This document shows, in pieces, positions 17,992 to 28,846 of a stretch of DNA of 36,297 nt. Positions within the stretch are counted from its first letter, which is position 1; every line of letters begins with the position of its first letter. The position numbers and the translations under genes are program-made. The DNA comes from Streptomyces bicolor (GTDB lineage: Bacteria; Actinomycetota; Actinomycetes; Streptomycetales; Streptomycetaceae): NCBI RefSeq assembly GCF_000719285.1, contig NZ_JOFS01000054.1, positions 1-36,297 on the forward strand, read 5' to 3'. Under the pieces are notes generated by a model. It was not told where the DNA came from and made no database searches. It worked only from the letters and a program-made list of their open reading frames with translations.

Positions 17992-18112
17992 ACGGGCCGC
18001 GTGCCTGACACCCTCCGGACTGCGGAATACCTCGCCGCTATCCATTCGACGTCGGGGAAATGGAGACTCATCAACGCGCAATGCGGAGATACGCCTGGGG
18101 CTTCGGGCTGCG

Positions 18113-18257
18113 TGAACCTGGATATACCGGAGGTCGCCGCCCGACTTGCCTATTCTCAGCGCACAATTAAGCAGGTGCGTCTCGACGCCAAAGCCGCTTC
18201 CACCTTCGAAATCGACCCCACTCCGTCGCCTACGCCCTCCGCAATGGATTCATCTGA
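18113..18257 (+). pseudogene. LuxR-type helix-turn-helix relic
   Basis: The stretch reads LDIPEVAARLAYSQRTIKQV in one frame, then HLRNRPHSVAYALRNGFI and a stop (18255-18257) in another. This is the C-terminal HTH of a streptomycete LuxR regulator with an indel in the middle. Nothing of the upstream domains remains. It is a different subfamily from the LAL fragment that precedes it. Confidence 0.75.
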
Positions 18258-18470
18258 GCATTCCGGTTCCGGCGATTGATTCCCGTTCAACCAAGCTGAC
18301 ATTACACAAGAGTCTCGCTGTGGATGTCAGGCCCGCCGACCTCGGTCGTCGGATGGTTTGCGTACTGGATATGACGGACGTCTCCGACGAGGCTAAAATT
18401 ACGAATAACGCTTCGCCCAATACTGGCGTCCGGATCCGTCGGATCCACCGCTGGGAAGGGGGTGTGCGCC

Positions 18471-19466
18471 ATGACGGCTCCCGTCCAGGTAACGGGTTCG
18501 GCCGCCGAGGCTCAACCCGAGGCGATGCTGTCCGGGATGGGTACGCGGATCCAGGGCCGCTCCCTGCGACAGATCGCCTGGATGCGGTTCAAACGCGACA
18601 AGGTTGCCGTCGCCAGCGGGATCGTCGTCGTCTGCCTCACACTAGTAGCCGCCTTCGCCAGGGTGATCCAATCCGTCTTCGGGCTCGATCCCAACGCATT
18701 CCACCAGGACCTGGTTGACCCGGTCCTGCTCAAGCCCAAGGGGGCATTCGGCGGGATCAGCTGGGAGCATCCGCTCGGGGTCGAGCCCCAGCTCGGGCGG
18801 GACGTGCTCGCCCGGATCATCGAGGGGTCCTGGGTCTCGTTGGCCGTCGCCTTCGGCGCGACTGTGCTGTCCGTCGTCATCGGCACCGTGCTGGGTGTGA
18901 TCGCCGGTTACTACGGAGGCTGGATCGACTCGGTGATCAGTCGCCTGATGGACGTCTTCCTGGCCTTCCCACTCCTGCTCTTCGCGATCGCCCTGTCCGC
19001 CTCGTTGCAAGGCGGGGCGTTCGGACTGCACGGGCTCACCCCGCACATCGGTGTCCTGATCTTCGTGATCGGCTTCTTCAGCTGGCCCTATATCGGCCGG
19101 ATCGTCCGTGGCCAGACGCTTTCACTACGCGAGCGGGAGTTCATCGATGCGGCCCGCAGCCTCGGCGCCCGGGGTCCTTACATCCTCTTCAAGGAACTGC
19201 TGCCGAATCTGGTCGCGCCGATCATTGTCTACTCGACCCTGCTCATCCCGACCAACATCCTGTTCGAGGCTGGTCTGAGCTTCCTCGGGGTAGGCGTCCA
19301 GCCACCACAGGCCTCCTGGGGCGGCATGCTCAACCAGGCCATCACCTTCTATCAGGTCGACCCGATGTTCATGATCGTTCCGGGGGCGGCGATCTTCATC
19401 ACCGTCCTGGCGTTCAATATGCTCGGCGACGGCCTCCGGGACGCCCTGGATCCGCGGAGCCACTGA
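18471..19466 (+). CDS. Peptide ABC transporter permease (DppC-like), copy B
   Basis: This 331-residue inner-membrane permease starts at ATG 18471, 7 nt after GGAAGGGGGTG. A cytoplasmic N-terminus with WMRFKRDKVAVASGIVVV leads into the first helix, typical of the DppC/OppC group. The ATPase-docking EAA loop is EFIDAARSLGARGPYILFKE (about residues 224-243), and the end is LAFNMLGDGLRDALDPR, the family C-terminus. It is the first gene of the copy B operon. The dead paralogue at 272-1016 shares its upstream sequence from about TACTGGCG onward, so the duplication included the leader. Confidence 0.94.
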   Translation: MTAPVQVTGSAAEAQPEAMLSGMGTRIQGRSLRQIAWMRFKRDKVAVASGIVVVCLTLVAAFARVIQSVFGLDPNAFHQDLVDPVLLKPKGAFGGISWEHPLGVEPQLGRDVLARIIEGSWVSLAVAFGATVLSVVIGTVLGVIAGYYGGWIDSVISRLMDVFLAFPLLLFAIALSASLQGGAFGLHGLTPHIGVLIFVIGFFSWPYIGRIVRGQTLSLREREFIDAARSLGARGPYILFKELLPNLVAPIIVYSTLLIPTNILFEAGLSFLGVGVQPPQASWGGMLNQAITFYQVDPMFMIVPGAAIFITVLAFNMLGDGLRDALDPRSH

Positions 19467-19506
19467 TGGCGAGTACCCGTCCGGTCTCGAGTGAGGGGAG
19501 TTCAGT

Positions 19507-20769
19507 GTGACGCGGTCGCAGCGATACCAGGGGCCCTACAAGGACAGGACCGGTGACCTGAAGTCCATCGAGACACCAGATGACACCACCATCATCTTCC
19601 GCCTCAACCAGAAATTCGCAGACTTCGACTACCTGGTCAGCAGCCCGCAAACGGCACCGGTTCCGAAGGCCAAGGACACCGGGGCGGAGTACGTGAAGAA
19701 CGTGATCTCTTCCGGTTCATACAAGTTCGAGAGCTACCAGGACGGCAAGGGGGCCACGCTGGTAAAGAACCCTCAGTGGAAGGCGGCCTCCGACCCGATC
19801 CGCAAACAGCTTCCGGACAAGATCGTAGTGCAGTTCAACGTCGCCCAGACCACGATCGACAAAAATCTCATCGCCGGGAACGCAACCCTGGACCTCGCGG
19901 GTGCGGGCATCACAGCGGCCAGCCAGGCGTCCGTCCTGGGCAACCAGGACCGGAAGGCCCACGTCGACAACTCACAGAGCGGCGCCCTCAGCTATGCGGC
20001 CATCTCCACCGCCGTGCCGCCGTTCAACCCCATCCACTGCCGGCGAGCGGTGCAGTACGCCATCAACAAGGTTTCCGTACAGACCGCGACCGGAGGCCCC
20101 GTCCACGGTGACATCGCCTCGACCATTCTGCCGCCGTACGTCGACGGCTACACGAAGTACAACCTCTACCCGACCCCAGGAGACAGGGGCGCAAACTCGC
20201 CTGAAGGCCTCGCAGCCGCAGAGGAACAGCTCGAACAATGCGGTCGGCCGAACGGCTTCTCGACCAACATCGCAGCCCGATCCGATGACCCCAACGAGGT
20301 CGCGATCGCGCAGGCCGAACAGGCGTCACTGAAGAAGGTCGGGGTCAACATCAGCATCCAGCAGTACCCCTCCGGCAAATACTTCACCAGCAATGCCGGC
20401 GCCCCCGACTTCGTCCACTCGCACGGCCTCGGTCTGATGATGATGGTCTGGACCGCCGACTGGCCGACCGGCTACGGCTTCCTCGACCAGGTCATCAACG
20501 GCAAGAGCATCAAGGCATCGGGCAATTCGAACCTGTCCGAACTCAACGACCCGCGCATCAACCGGATGCTGACTGCGGCCATCAGCAACATCGACAACGC
20601 CGCGCGCACCAAGGCATGGGGCAACATCGACAAAGCCGCGATGGAGCAGGCGCCCCTGGTGCCCCTGTTGTACCGCAAGGACCTGCTGTACCGCCCGGAC
20701 AGCGCCACCAACGTGTTCGTGACCCCGGCGTACGGCATGTACGACTACCTGAACGTCGGCACCGAGTAG
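19507..20769 (+). CDS. Peptide ABC substrate-binding protein lacking signal peptide and N-terminal ~164 residues, copy B
   Basis: Aligned with 1057-2811, the GTG start and GAGGGGAG ribosome site are kept. After MTRSQR the protein jumps to YQGPYKDRTGDLKSIE, which is residue 171 of copy A. The in-frame loss of 492 nt removes the lipoprotein signal and the SBP_bac_5 signature in lobe I. The remaining 420 residues are open and well conserved to the stop. Without export or a complete ligand cleft it should be non-functional, though it is still a translatable frame in the middle of an intact operon, which may matter for coupling to downstream genes. Confidence 0.88.
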   Translation: MTRSQRYQGPYKDRTGDLKSIETPDDTTIIFRLNQKFADFDYLVSSPQTAPVPKAKDTGAEYVKNVISSGSYKFESYQDGKGATLVKNPQWKAASDPIRKQLPDKIVVQFNVAQTTIDKNLIAGNATLDLAGAGITAASQASVLGNQDRKAHVDNSQSGALSYAAISTAVPPFNPIHCRRAVQYAINKVSVQTATGGPVHGDIASTILPPYVDGYTKYNLYPTPGDRGANSPEGLAAAEEQLEQCGRPNGFSTNIAARSDDPNEVAIAQAEQASLKKVGVNISIQQYPSGKYFTSNAGAPDFVHSHGLGLMMMVWTADWPTGYGFLDQVINGKSIKASGNSNLSELNDPRINRMLTAAISNIDNAARTKAWGNIDKAAMEQAPLVPLLYRKDLLYRPDSATNVFVTPAYGMYDYLNVGTE

Positions 20770-20781
20770 CCCCCGGAGGAG

Positions 20782-20847
20782 GTGAAGGGCCAGACTCCCG
20801 CGCCGGGCCCATGGCGGCCCGGCGAGGGCCACGCCGTCCAGCCGTGA
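20782..20847 (+). other. Possible 21-codon leader peptide ending in the permease start (GTGA overlap)
   Basis: A frame from GTG 20782 reads VKGQTPAPGPWRPGEGHAVQ then P, and stops at TGA 20845-20847. It overlaps the permease GTG by two bases. GGAGGAGG lies directly against the start, which is closer than usual for initiation. Copy A keeps KGQ, P and HAVQP but not the stop. It may be the reason a strong ribosome site stands 60 nt before the permease, but it could be chance. Confidence 0.25.
20801..20824 (+). promoter_or_regulatory. Perfect 9-bp hairpin between binding protein and permease, copy B
   Basis: CGCCGGGCC and GGCCCGGCG pair around CATGGC, 31 nt after the binding-protein stop. A weaker hairpin sits at the same place in copy A. 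Position suggests attenuation or 3'-end protection of the binding-protein transcript. Confidence 0.55.
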
Positions 20848-21854
20848 CCGCGTACATCATCCGGCGCGTGGTGGGGGCGGTGTTTCTGCTGTTCGCCGTC
20901 ACAGCGATCACCTTCGCCATCTTCTTCCTCGTGCCGCGACTCGCAGGAGAGACCAGCACACAGCTGGCTGCCCAGTACGTCGGCCGAGACCCCAGCCCGG
21001 AGGCGCTGGCGGCGGTCGAGAAGAACCTCGGCTTCGACCTGCCGCTGTACCAGCAGTACTGGCAGTTCGTCCAAGGCATCTTCGCCGGCCGTACCTTCCA
21101 GTACGGTCCGGACCCCTCCTACTGCCAGGCTCCCTGTTTCGGCTACTCGTTCAAGACCCACCTCCCGGTATGGCCGGAGATCGCCGAGCGCATCCCGGTC
21201 ACGTTGTCGCTCGCCGCGGGTGCAGCCGTCATCTGGGTGGTCGTCGGCGTGGCGATCGGTGTGCTGTCAGCCCTCAAGCGCGGCTCGCTCTTCGACCGGC
21301 TGTCGATGGGTGTCGCGCTGGCCGGCGTCTCGCTGCCGATCTTCTTCACCGCGCTGATCTCGCTCGCGCTCTTCAGCTACAAGTGGCCGATCTTCGAGAA
21401 CCTGCGCTATGTCCCCCTCACCGAGGACCCTGTGCTCTGGGCGAAGAACCTGGTGCTGCCCTGGGTCACTCTCGCCTTCCTCTACTCGGCGCTGTACGCC
21501 CGGCTCACCAGAGCAGGCATGCTGGAGACCATGGGCGAGGACTACATCCGCACCGCACGGGCGAAGGGCCTGACCGAGCGGCGTGTGGTCGTCCGGCACG
21601 GCCTGCGCGCCGCGCTCACTCCCCTCGTCACCATCTTCGGACTGGACCTCGGGCTCCTCCTCGGGGGCGCAGTCCTCACCGAGACGGCCTTCTCACTGCC
21701 CGGGGTCGGTCAGTACGCCGTGCAGGCGATCACGGACAACGACCTACCGAAGATCATGGCCGTGACCACGCTGGGCGGCTTCTTCATCGTCGTAGCCAAC
21801 CTGATCGTGGACGTTCTCTATGTCGCCCTCGACCCACGGGTGAGGTACTCATGA
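20844..21854 (+). CDS. Peptide ABC transporter permease (DppB-like), copy B
   Basis: This 336-residue permease partners the DppC-like protein. GTG 20844 is chosen because the DppB N-terminus (TAYIIRRVVGAVFLLFAVTA) begins there and the GTG context is repeated in copy A at 2885. An in-frame ATG at 20811 is not conserved and lies inside the hairpin. The periplasmic region is followed by the membrane domain, with the EAA loop at DYIRTARAKGLTERRVVVRH (about residues 233-252), ending [11 protein letters not shown]. It overlaps the next gene by ATGA. Confidence 0.92.
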   Translation: MTAYIIRRVVGAVFLLFAVTAITFAIFFLVPRLAGETSTQLAAQYVGRDPSPEALAAVEKNLGFDLPLYQQYWQFVQGIFAGRTFQYGPDPSYCQAPCFGYSFKTHLPVWPEIAERIPVTLSLAAGAAVIWVVVGVAIGVLSALKRGSLFDRLSMGVALAGVSLPIFFTALISLALFSYKWPIFENLRYVPLTEDPVLWAKNLVLPWVTLAFLYSALYARLTRAGMLETMGEDYIRTARAKGLTERRVVVRHGLRAALTPLVTIFGLDLGLLLGGAVLTETAFSLPGVGQYAVQAITDNDLPKIMAVTTLGGFFIVVANLIVDVLYVALDPRVRYS

Positions 21855-22951
21855 GGCGGAAGTCCCACAAGCGGCAACCGCCGGTGGCCTCCGTCAACAG
21901 CACGGAGACCAGAAGCAGGCCGGAGCCCGCAAGCTTCCTCGACGTACGCGAGCTGCGCATCCATTTCGACACCGACGACGGTCTCCTCCGGGCCGTCGAC
22001 GGCGTCTCCTTCGAACTGGAGCAGGGCCGCACCCTGGGCATCGTGGGTGAGTCAGGCTCAGGAAAGACCGTGACGTCGCTCGGGATCATGGGCCTGCACC
22101 GCTCCCGCCGCGCCCGGATATCCGGCGAGATCTGGCTGGACGGCGAGGAACTCCTCTCGGCCGCCCCTGAGCGGATACGGCAGTTGCGCGGACAGAAGAT
22201 GGCGATGGTCTTCCAGGACCCGATGTCCGCGTTGCACCCCTTCTACACGGTCGGCGCCCAGATCACCGAGGCCTACCAGGCCCACCACCCCAAGACGGAC
22301 CGCAGAACCGCACGGGATAGGGCGGTCGAGATGCTGAACAGAGTCGGCATCCCACGGGCCGACCAGCGCGTGGACGACTACCCACACCAGTTCTCCGGTG
22401 GTATGCGCCAGCGTGCCCTCATCGCGATGGCGCTGATCAACGACCCGTCATTGCTCATCGCGGACGAACCGACGACCGCTCTGGACGTCACCGTCCAGGC
22501 ACAGATCCTGGACCTCATCCGGGACCTGCAGCAGGAGTTCGGCTCCGCGGTCATCCTCATCACCCACGATCTGGGGGTGGTGGCCGAGCTCGCTCACGAC
22601 ATCCTGGTGATGTACGCCGGCAAGTGCGTGGAGAAGGGCCCGGCCACGAAGCTGTTCACGGCGCCCGAGCACCCCTACACCTGGGGCCTTCTCGGTTCCA
22701 TGCCGCGGGTGGACCGCGCGCCACAGGAGCGGCTGCTCTCGATCCCCGGCAACCCGCCGAGTCTGATCAGGCTCCCTCAAGGTTGCGCGTTCCACCCCCG
22801 CTGCCCGTTCGCCGACCGCAACGGCGAGAAGTCCTTCACCGAGGTGCCCGAGCTCACCGGCGCATCGGACCCCGGTCACCAGGTGGCCTGCCATCTGCCG
22901 CCAGAGGAACGACGCCGGATCTTCGCCCATGACGTGGCGCCGCGGCTCTGA
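21851..22951 (+). CDS. Peptide ABC transporter ATP-binding protein (DppD-like), copy B
   Basis: This 366-residue ATPase powers peptide import on the cytoplasmic face. Walker A is GESGSGKT at residues 66-73, followed by the Q-loop [11 protein letters not shown], the signature [15 protein letters not shown], Walker [13 protein letters not shown] and switch ITHD. After the ATPase fold comes the oligopeptide C-terminal motif [20 protein letters not shown] then CPF. The N-terminus is extended by about 30 polar residues relative to many homologues. It starts by ATGA overlap with the DppB-like gene. The relic at 6697-6716 plus 7866-7950 is the tail of a second copy. Confidence 0.95.
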   Translation: MRRKSHKRQPPVASVNSTETRSRPEPASFLDVRELRIHFDTDDGLLRAVDGVSFELEQGRTLGIVGESGSGKTVTSLGIMGLHRSRRARISGEIWLDGEELLSAAPERIRQLRGQKMAMVFQDPMSALHPFYTVGAQITEAYQAHHPKTDRRTARDRAVEMLNRVGIPRADQRVDDYPHQFSGGMRQRALIAMALINDPSLLIADEPTTALDVTVQAQILDLIRDLQQEFGSAVILITHDLGVVAELAHDILVMYAGKCVEKGPATKLFTAPEHPYTWGLLGSMPRVDRAPQERLLSIPGNPPSLIRLPQGCAFHPRCPFADRNGEKSFTEVPELTGASDPGHQVACHLPPEERRRIFAHDVAPRL

Positions 22952-22974
22952 GACCAGACCAAGGATGTGGATGC

Positions 22975-24174
<1,200 letters not shown>

Positions 24175-24254
24175 CCTGGGTGCCGGAGCCAGGTTGCGGG
24201 ATGGTGACGCGGCAATCCCGTGCCCCGTGGCTTTGCGGACGGCTGGGTACGTTG

Positions 24255-25790
24255 ATGGCAGTGGGTCTCGATTCCTGTGCGCCCGCCGTGGGCGGCGGAG
24301 GCTTCCCCTTCGCGGGTCGCCGACGGGAGGCGCAACTGCTGCGCAATGCCCTGGAGCATCCACCCGCCGTGGTGGTGATCGAGGGAGAGGCCGGAGTCGG
24401 CAAGTCCCGCCTGGTCCGCGAGGTGACAGCGGAACTCGCCTCCCGCGGCGGGCGCACTGTGACCGGCTGCTGCTATCCGTTGCGCGACCCCTTCCCCTAC
24501 GGCCCCGTCATCGACGCCCTGCGCCAGCTCGGCCCCTGGCTGCCACCCGCCGCGGAGATGCCCCCACAGGCCGGCGCCCTTACGCCGCTGCTCCCAGAGT
24601 TCGCCACCGCCTGCCGCCCGCCCACGAGAGGTACACACAGGAGCCCGGAGCCGAGCGCTACCAGCTGATGCACGCGGTCCGTGCGGCCCTGGACACCTGC
24701 GGGCCGGTCACCTTGGTCATCGAAGACCTGCACTGGGTGGACGAAGCCACCCGCGAACTGCTCCTCCTGCTGGCCCGCGACCTGCCCTCACAACTGAGCC
24801 TGCTGCTCACCTACCGACGCCAAGACCTGCCAGGGGACAGCCCGGTGCTCGGCGCTGCCTACCGCCGCCCGCCCGGCACCAGCGGCGCGGACATCCACCT
24901 GGATCCGCTGACCGAAACCGGCATCCACACCCTGACCGCCGCCGTCCTGGGCTCATGCGCCACCCACGGGCTGAGCCGCACCCTCTTCGAACGCAGCGCA
25001 GGACTCCCACTGGTGGTGGAGGAGGACCTGATCACCCTTAGTGAGCGGGGCCCCATGGTCACGTATCGGCGAAGTGATGGTGCCGCTCGGGCGGAGGGAG
25101 GCGGTTACCGCACGGGTGCAGAGCGTGTCCGCGGGGGCCGCAAACGGCAATCGAAGCCGCGGCGGTGCTGACCGTGCCCTCAGACGAGCCCCTGCTGACG
25201 CGCGTCGCCGGACTGGAGCCTGAGCAGGGCATGGAAGCCTTGGTGGCAGCGCTGGGAGCGGCGGTGCTGCGCGAAGCCGGGCCGATGCTGTACGGCTTCC
25301 GCCACGCGCTGGCGCAGCAGGCCGTCTACCAGAACATCCCCGGTCCACGGCGCCGGCGCCTGCACCAGCGGGCCATCGAGGCGCTGCGCGGTCTGGACGA
25401 CCCTCCGCTCGTGCAGATCGCACACCACAGCCGCGTACTGGGCGACCGGGAAGGGTGGCTCGAGCACGCTGAGGCCGCCGCCGCCCAGGCCCTGGCCCTG
25501 GGCGACCAGGGCACCGCAGCCGCCCTCCTCCACACCCTCCTCGCCGAACCTCACCTCCCCGGCGATCTGCGCACCCGCGCCGCGCTGGCCCTGAGCCGCA
25601 CCGCCATCTACAGCGTCGACTACACCGCATCGGTCGCTGTGCTGCGCCGGATCCTGGCCGACCCCCAGCTGCCGCCCGTCACGCCCGGCGAGATCCGCGT
25701 CGGACTCGGCGTGATTCTCACCCAACAGGCCCGCGATCCGATCGGCTTGCCCGAGCTGGAGAAGGCCGTAGAGGAAATGGGGGACCAACG
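24255..25790 (+). pseudogene. LAL regulator, N-terminal half, frameshifted (third fragment)
   Basis: ATG 24255 gives MAVGLDS and the ATPase domain (FAGRRREAQLL, Walker A GEAGVGKS, CCYPLRDPFPYGPVIDALRQ) up to about 24610. There a one-base change moves the frame to the Walker B segment (VIEDLHWVDEATRELLLLLA) and on to EEDLITLSERG near 25045. A second set of indels between about 25045 and 25165 shifts the frame again to VPSDEPLLTRVAGLEP and onward to LEKAVEEMGDQRF. At about 25788 similarity to the intact LAL gene (its position 5010) ends abruptly and collagenase-like sequence begins in the same frame. The TPR-like and HTH parts are absent. Confidence 0.9.
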
Positions 25791-27451
25791 ATTCGCCTAC
25801 CAGGACTTCTCGCACGACGAGATCGACATCTCCGACCCGGCCACCCTGGCAGCGATGCGTCAGGCCGTCGACGCCTTCGCGGCGGCCGCCCGCACCTTCG
25901 ACGCCACCCGTGCCAACGGGGAAACCCTGCGGGAGGCACTCAACGCGGCCAGCGCGTCAGGCCTGCGGCAATACCAGGCTTCCTCTCATCAAGCGGGTGC
26001 TGGCGACGATGGACGCCTCGCACCCCGACACCAACAAGGACGCTTCCTGGGGCTGAGCCGCGCTCGGTGCGCTCTCCGTCAACTACCTGGGCGTCTATCC
26101 GGGCAACGAGGACACGGCGTTCCGCGACGCCGTCGCCGCCGACGCCTCCTACCGCGCCGCATTCAAGGCCTTCGCCGACTACACGCACCTCAAGCACACG
26201 GACAACGCCTGGGTGGTAAGGGATGCGCACGGCGAGTACGGGCGGTTCGGCCAGATCGACGCCGTGAAGAGCGAGATCATGGACGCTCTCGGCGACCTGC
26301 TCGAGACCACCGTGCGCAACTTCGGGGACGGCAGCCCGCCCTGGGGGAAGGTCGTCACCTGGCTGATCGAGTTCGACGCCTGCAAGCCGCACAAGGTGTG
26401 CAAGGAGGACATCGAGCGCCGCATCTTCCCGCACACCTACACGTAGGCCGGCGACACCAACACCACGCTCCACACCGTGCTGTACGCGTCCCGCGCCGAC
26501 TACGAGGTCTACCAGCCGATGCTCACGGGCCTGAGCACGGACAACGGCGGCATCTACATCGAGGAGGGCGCGACGTTCTACACCTACCAGCGCCGGGTCC
26601 CCGAGGACTCCACGCTCACGCTCGAGGAACTGTTCCGCCACGAGTACACGCACTACCTCAACGGCCGCTGGGCGGTGCCCGGCACCTTCGGCGAAGGACC
26701 GTGGTACGAGGGGGACCGGACCACCGCGATGGACGAGGGTACCGCCGAGTTCTTCGACGGCGGCACCCGCGACGATGGCATCAAGGTCCGCAAGTCACTG
26801 GTCCAGGGCATCATCGACGACACGCAGGGCGGCGGCCCGCGCATGACCGTGGACCAGTTGCTGCATGCCACGTACGACGGAGACGGCTTCCGCTTCTACA
26901 ACTACGCGGGCACCTTCTTCGAGTTCCTGTGGACCGAACGTCCTTCGCTGATACGGGAGATGTACGGCCGTCTGCGGGCCGACGACCCAGCCGGCTTCGA
27001 CGCCTGACGGAGTCGGCTCAGCAAGGACGCCGAGCTGCAACGCGCGTACGACGCTCTCCTGGACGAGCAGATCGCGCATGTTGACGACCTGTTCGTCCCG
27101 AACACCAAGTACACGCCCATCGACCAGCTGAAGGACTCGTCGGCCGACGAGGTCCGCTCGGCCTTCGCCGGCACCACCGGCCTGAACTCGGACTGCATCT
27201 CGCCCGGCGCTTCGGAGCGCCCGAGGTTCATCTGCACGGGCAAGATCACCGCTCAGCTCACCGGCCCCGACAACGCCGACGTGGTCTTCAAGGACATGTC
27301 CGAGGCAGTCGACGGCTCCATCCTCGACAAGGCGAAGGAGGGCGACAACAACCTGGCCGACATGAACTGCTCCTTCGGCGAGGTCGAGATCTCCTCTGAC
27401 GGACGTGAGGGGACGGCGGATTACAACTGTGAGGGTCCGCTGCGCGGCTGA
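25791..27451 (+). pseudogene. M9-type collagenase (gluzincin metalloprotease), 5'-truncated and multiply broken
   Basis: The residual protein reads DFSHDEIDISDPATLAAMRQ at the start, then with frameshifts near 25975 and 26080 continues LGVYPGNEDTAFRDAVAADA and onward. A TAG at 26444 interrupts it. The zinc site survives in the 26477-27007 frame: HEYTHYLNGRW gives HExxH, and DEGTAEFF supplies the third ligand. Another stop (TGA 27005-27007) precedes the C-terminal part ending DYNCEGPLRG and TGA near 27449. These motifs are characteristic of streptomycete M9 collagenases, which are secreted and digest collagen. The signal peptide and activator domain start are missing, replaced by LAL sequence. 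Confidence 0.87.
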
Positions 27452-27570
27452 CAAAGGTGGGCCGCGGGCTGGGTCAGGAGAAGCCCGCCGCCCCACGTAG
27501 GGAGATGGCCGAGTGCTCGAGCCCCGCCGGTCGGTGCGGTTCTACTGGTCGAGCTGTTCCCCCTGGGCCA

Positions 27571-28050
27571 TCACCCTCCTCCTTCCCCGAGATCAGGAGC
27601 CAGATCTGGCCCGGCAACCCCCAGGAACGGCTGAACAGGGAGATCCGCGCCCGGCTCCCCAGCCAAGTGAGCGGCCTCGAGTTCGAACCACACTGTCTTC
27701 CCATGGCGAGCCGGTCGGACGCCACAACGGTGGGACAGCTCATGAAGCAACTGCATACCTCGTCCCGTTTCGTCGTCGACGGCCGCCTCTTTGAGTCGTG
27801 GCGCAGCAGGATTCGCGTCGGTGACTTCACATCGGAGCGAAGTGCCATGCACGGTCAGCGTGAGCAGGATCGAACCGAGGCCGTAGCGGACCGCATTGGT
27901 CACCAGTTCACTGACCAGCAGCACTGCGGTTTCTGACCCTTCGATGGGGAACTTCACCAATGCGTCGCGTGTGAAGCGGCGCGCTGCTGCCACAGAATCC
28001 GGAAGACCATCAAATCTTCGAGAACTGATCTCACTCTTACTCGGAAGCAT
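27571..28050 (-). CDS. RsbW-like ATP-binding protein (HATPase_c, anti-sigma-factor type)
   Basis: At 159 residues this is the size of streptomycete single-domain ATPases related to the anti-sigma kinases RsbW/SpoIIAB. The N-terminal segment LPDSVAAARRFTRDALV precedes the N-box LLVSELVTNAVRYG (ExxxNA), then DANPAAPRL and the lid region GRGMQLLHELSHRCGVRP. The ATG at 28050 gives the normal family length. A GTG at 28194, 5 nt after GAGGGA, would add 48 unfamiliar residues and has the better ribosome site, so the start is uncertain. The C-terminal ~45 residues after KTVWFELE look like an extension. A fragment of a close paralogue lies at 8108-8194. No partner anti-anti-sigma factor is nearby. Confidence 0.8.
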   Translation of the reverse strand: MLPSKSEISSRRFDGLPDSVAAARRFTRDALVKFPIEGSETAVLLVSELVTNAVRYGLGSILLTLTVHGTSLRCEVTDANPAAPRLKEAAVDDETGRGMQLLHELSHRCGVRPARHGKTVWFELEAAHLAGEPGADLPVQPFLGVAGPDLAPDLGEGGG

Positions 28051-28784
28051 ATTCTTGATGTGGCGCAGGCAGTACGCCAGGCGGCCTTTCAGGAGGAAGT
28101 CGACCCCCCGATGGGGATTCGGGTAGCTGCGCGGCCCGTGAACGAACCGGACGAGCAGCGGCGGGCTACTTGCAAGCGCCTGTGTCGCATTCACGGCTGT
28201 CCCTCGAATCGTGCGTGCGGTGATCTCGGATTATGCTGCGCCGTTGGCGTGGAATAGGATCAGACACCTCGTTCTCCTCATTGGACTTCCAGATTCCGCA
28301 GATGGATGGCACGGCACTCACGTCCTCAGGATTGGAGAAGGTCATTTCTCCAAGGCGTCGGATCCGTGATCACCCATGGCCTGAACTCACTGGATGTACC
28401 GCTGTAAGATTCGGCAATCCGAGCGACGCGGGTGAGCGCATTTCGGAGTTCTGGGGTGTATCTCCGTTTGCGCTCCATCAGGGTCTCCTGCCGCCGGGGC
28501 TGGCTTCTTGTCTGTTTCCAGGGAACGCTGCCGACCCCTAATGGATCAACGCGTAAGGGCCCCCATAAAGTGGAAGAAACCGTAGGTACCGTGCGGCCGC
28601 GCGGTAGGGATACCTACTCATGCAGCGGGTGCCGAGGGTGCGCGTAAGGCCACGGGCGGCACTGGTCCCCCGGGCGATGCTCAGCCGGGGATTCGCCACT
28701 ACAGGTCACTCATTGATGACTCTCGGTGACGGACGCCCGGCACGGATCCTGCGTCGGCGCTGCGCGGTCGAGCCGGAGCGCGCA
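28051..28784. other. Long intergenic stretch with one two-tier palindrome
   Basis: No frame has convincing codon bias or a known product. At 28582-28617 GTAGGTA pairs with TACCTAC, and the enclosed CCGTGC and GCGCGG pair around GGCC. Unlike the neighbouring coding DNA, GC content is moderate around 28200-28400. The stretch separates the ATPase gene from the terminator of the second GH2 gene. Confidence 0.4.
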
Positions 28785-28814
28785 TTGCCGCGCCCGGCTG
28801 TCCGGGCGCGGCAA
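28785..28814 (-). terminator. Terminator of the second GH2 gene
   Basis: A perfect 13-bp stem (TTGCCGCGCCCGG with CCGGGCGCGGCAA) around a 4-nt loop begins 32 nt after the stop on the minus strand. It is almost the same hairpin, at almost the same distance, as at 15298-15329. Confidence 0.85.
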
Positions 28815-28846
28815 CGTCGGCTGTGTCCAAGCCAGGGCCTGAGTGT

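Noticed and set aside
20811..20843. ATG 20811 as an alternative start of the DppB-like permease
   Set aside because: It lies inside the perfect hairpin and is not conserved in either relic copy, whereas the GTG context at 20844 is kept in copy A.
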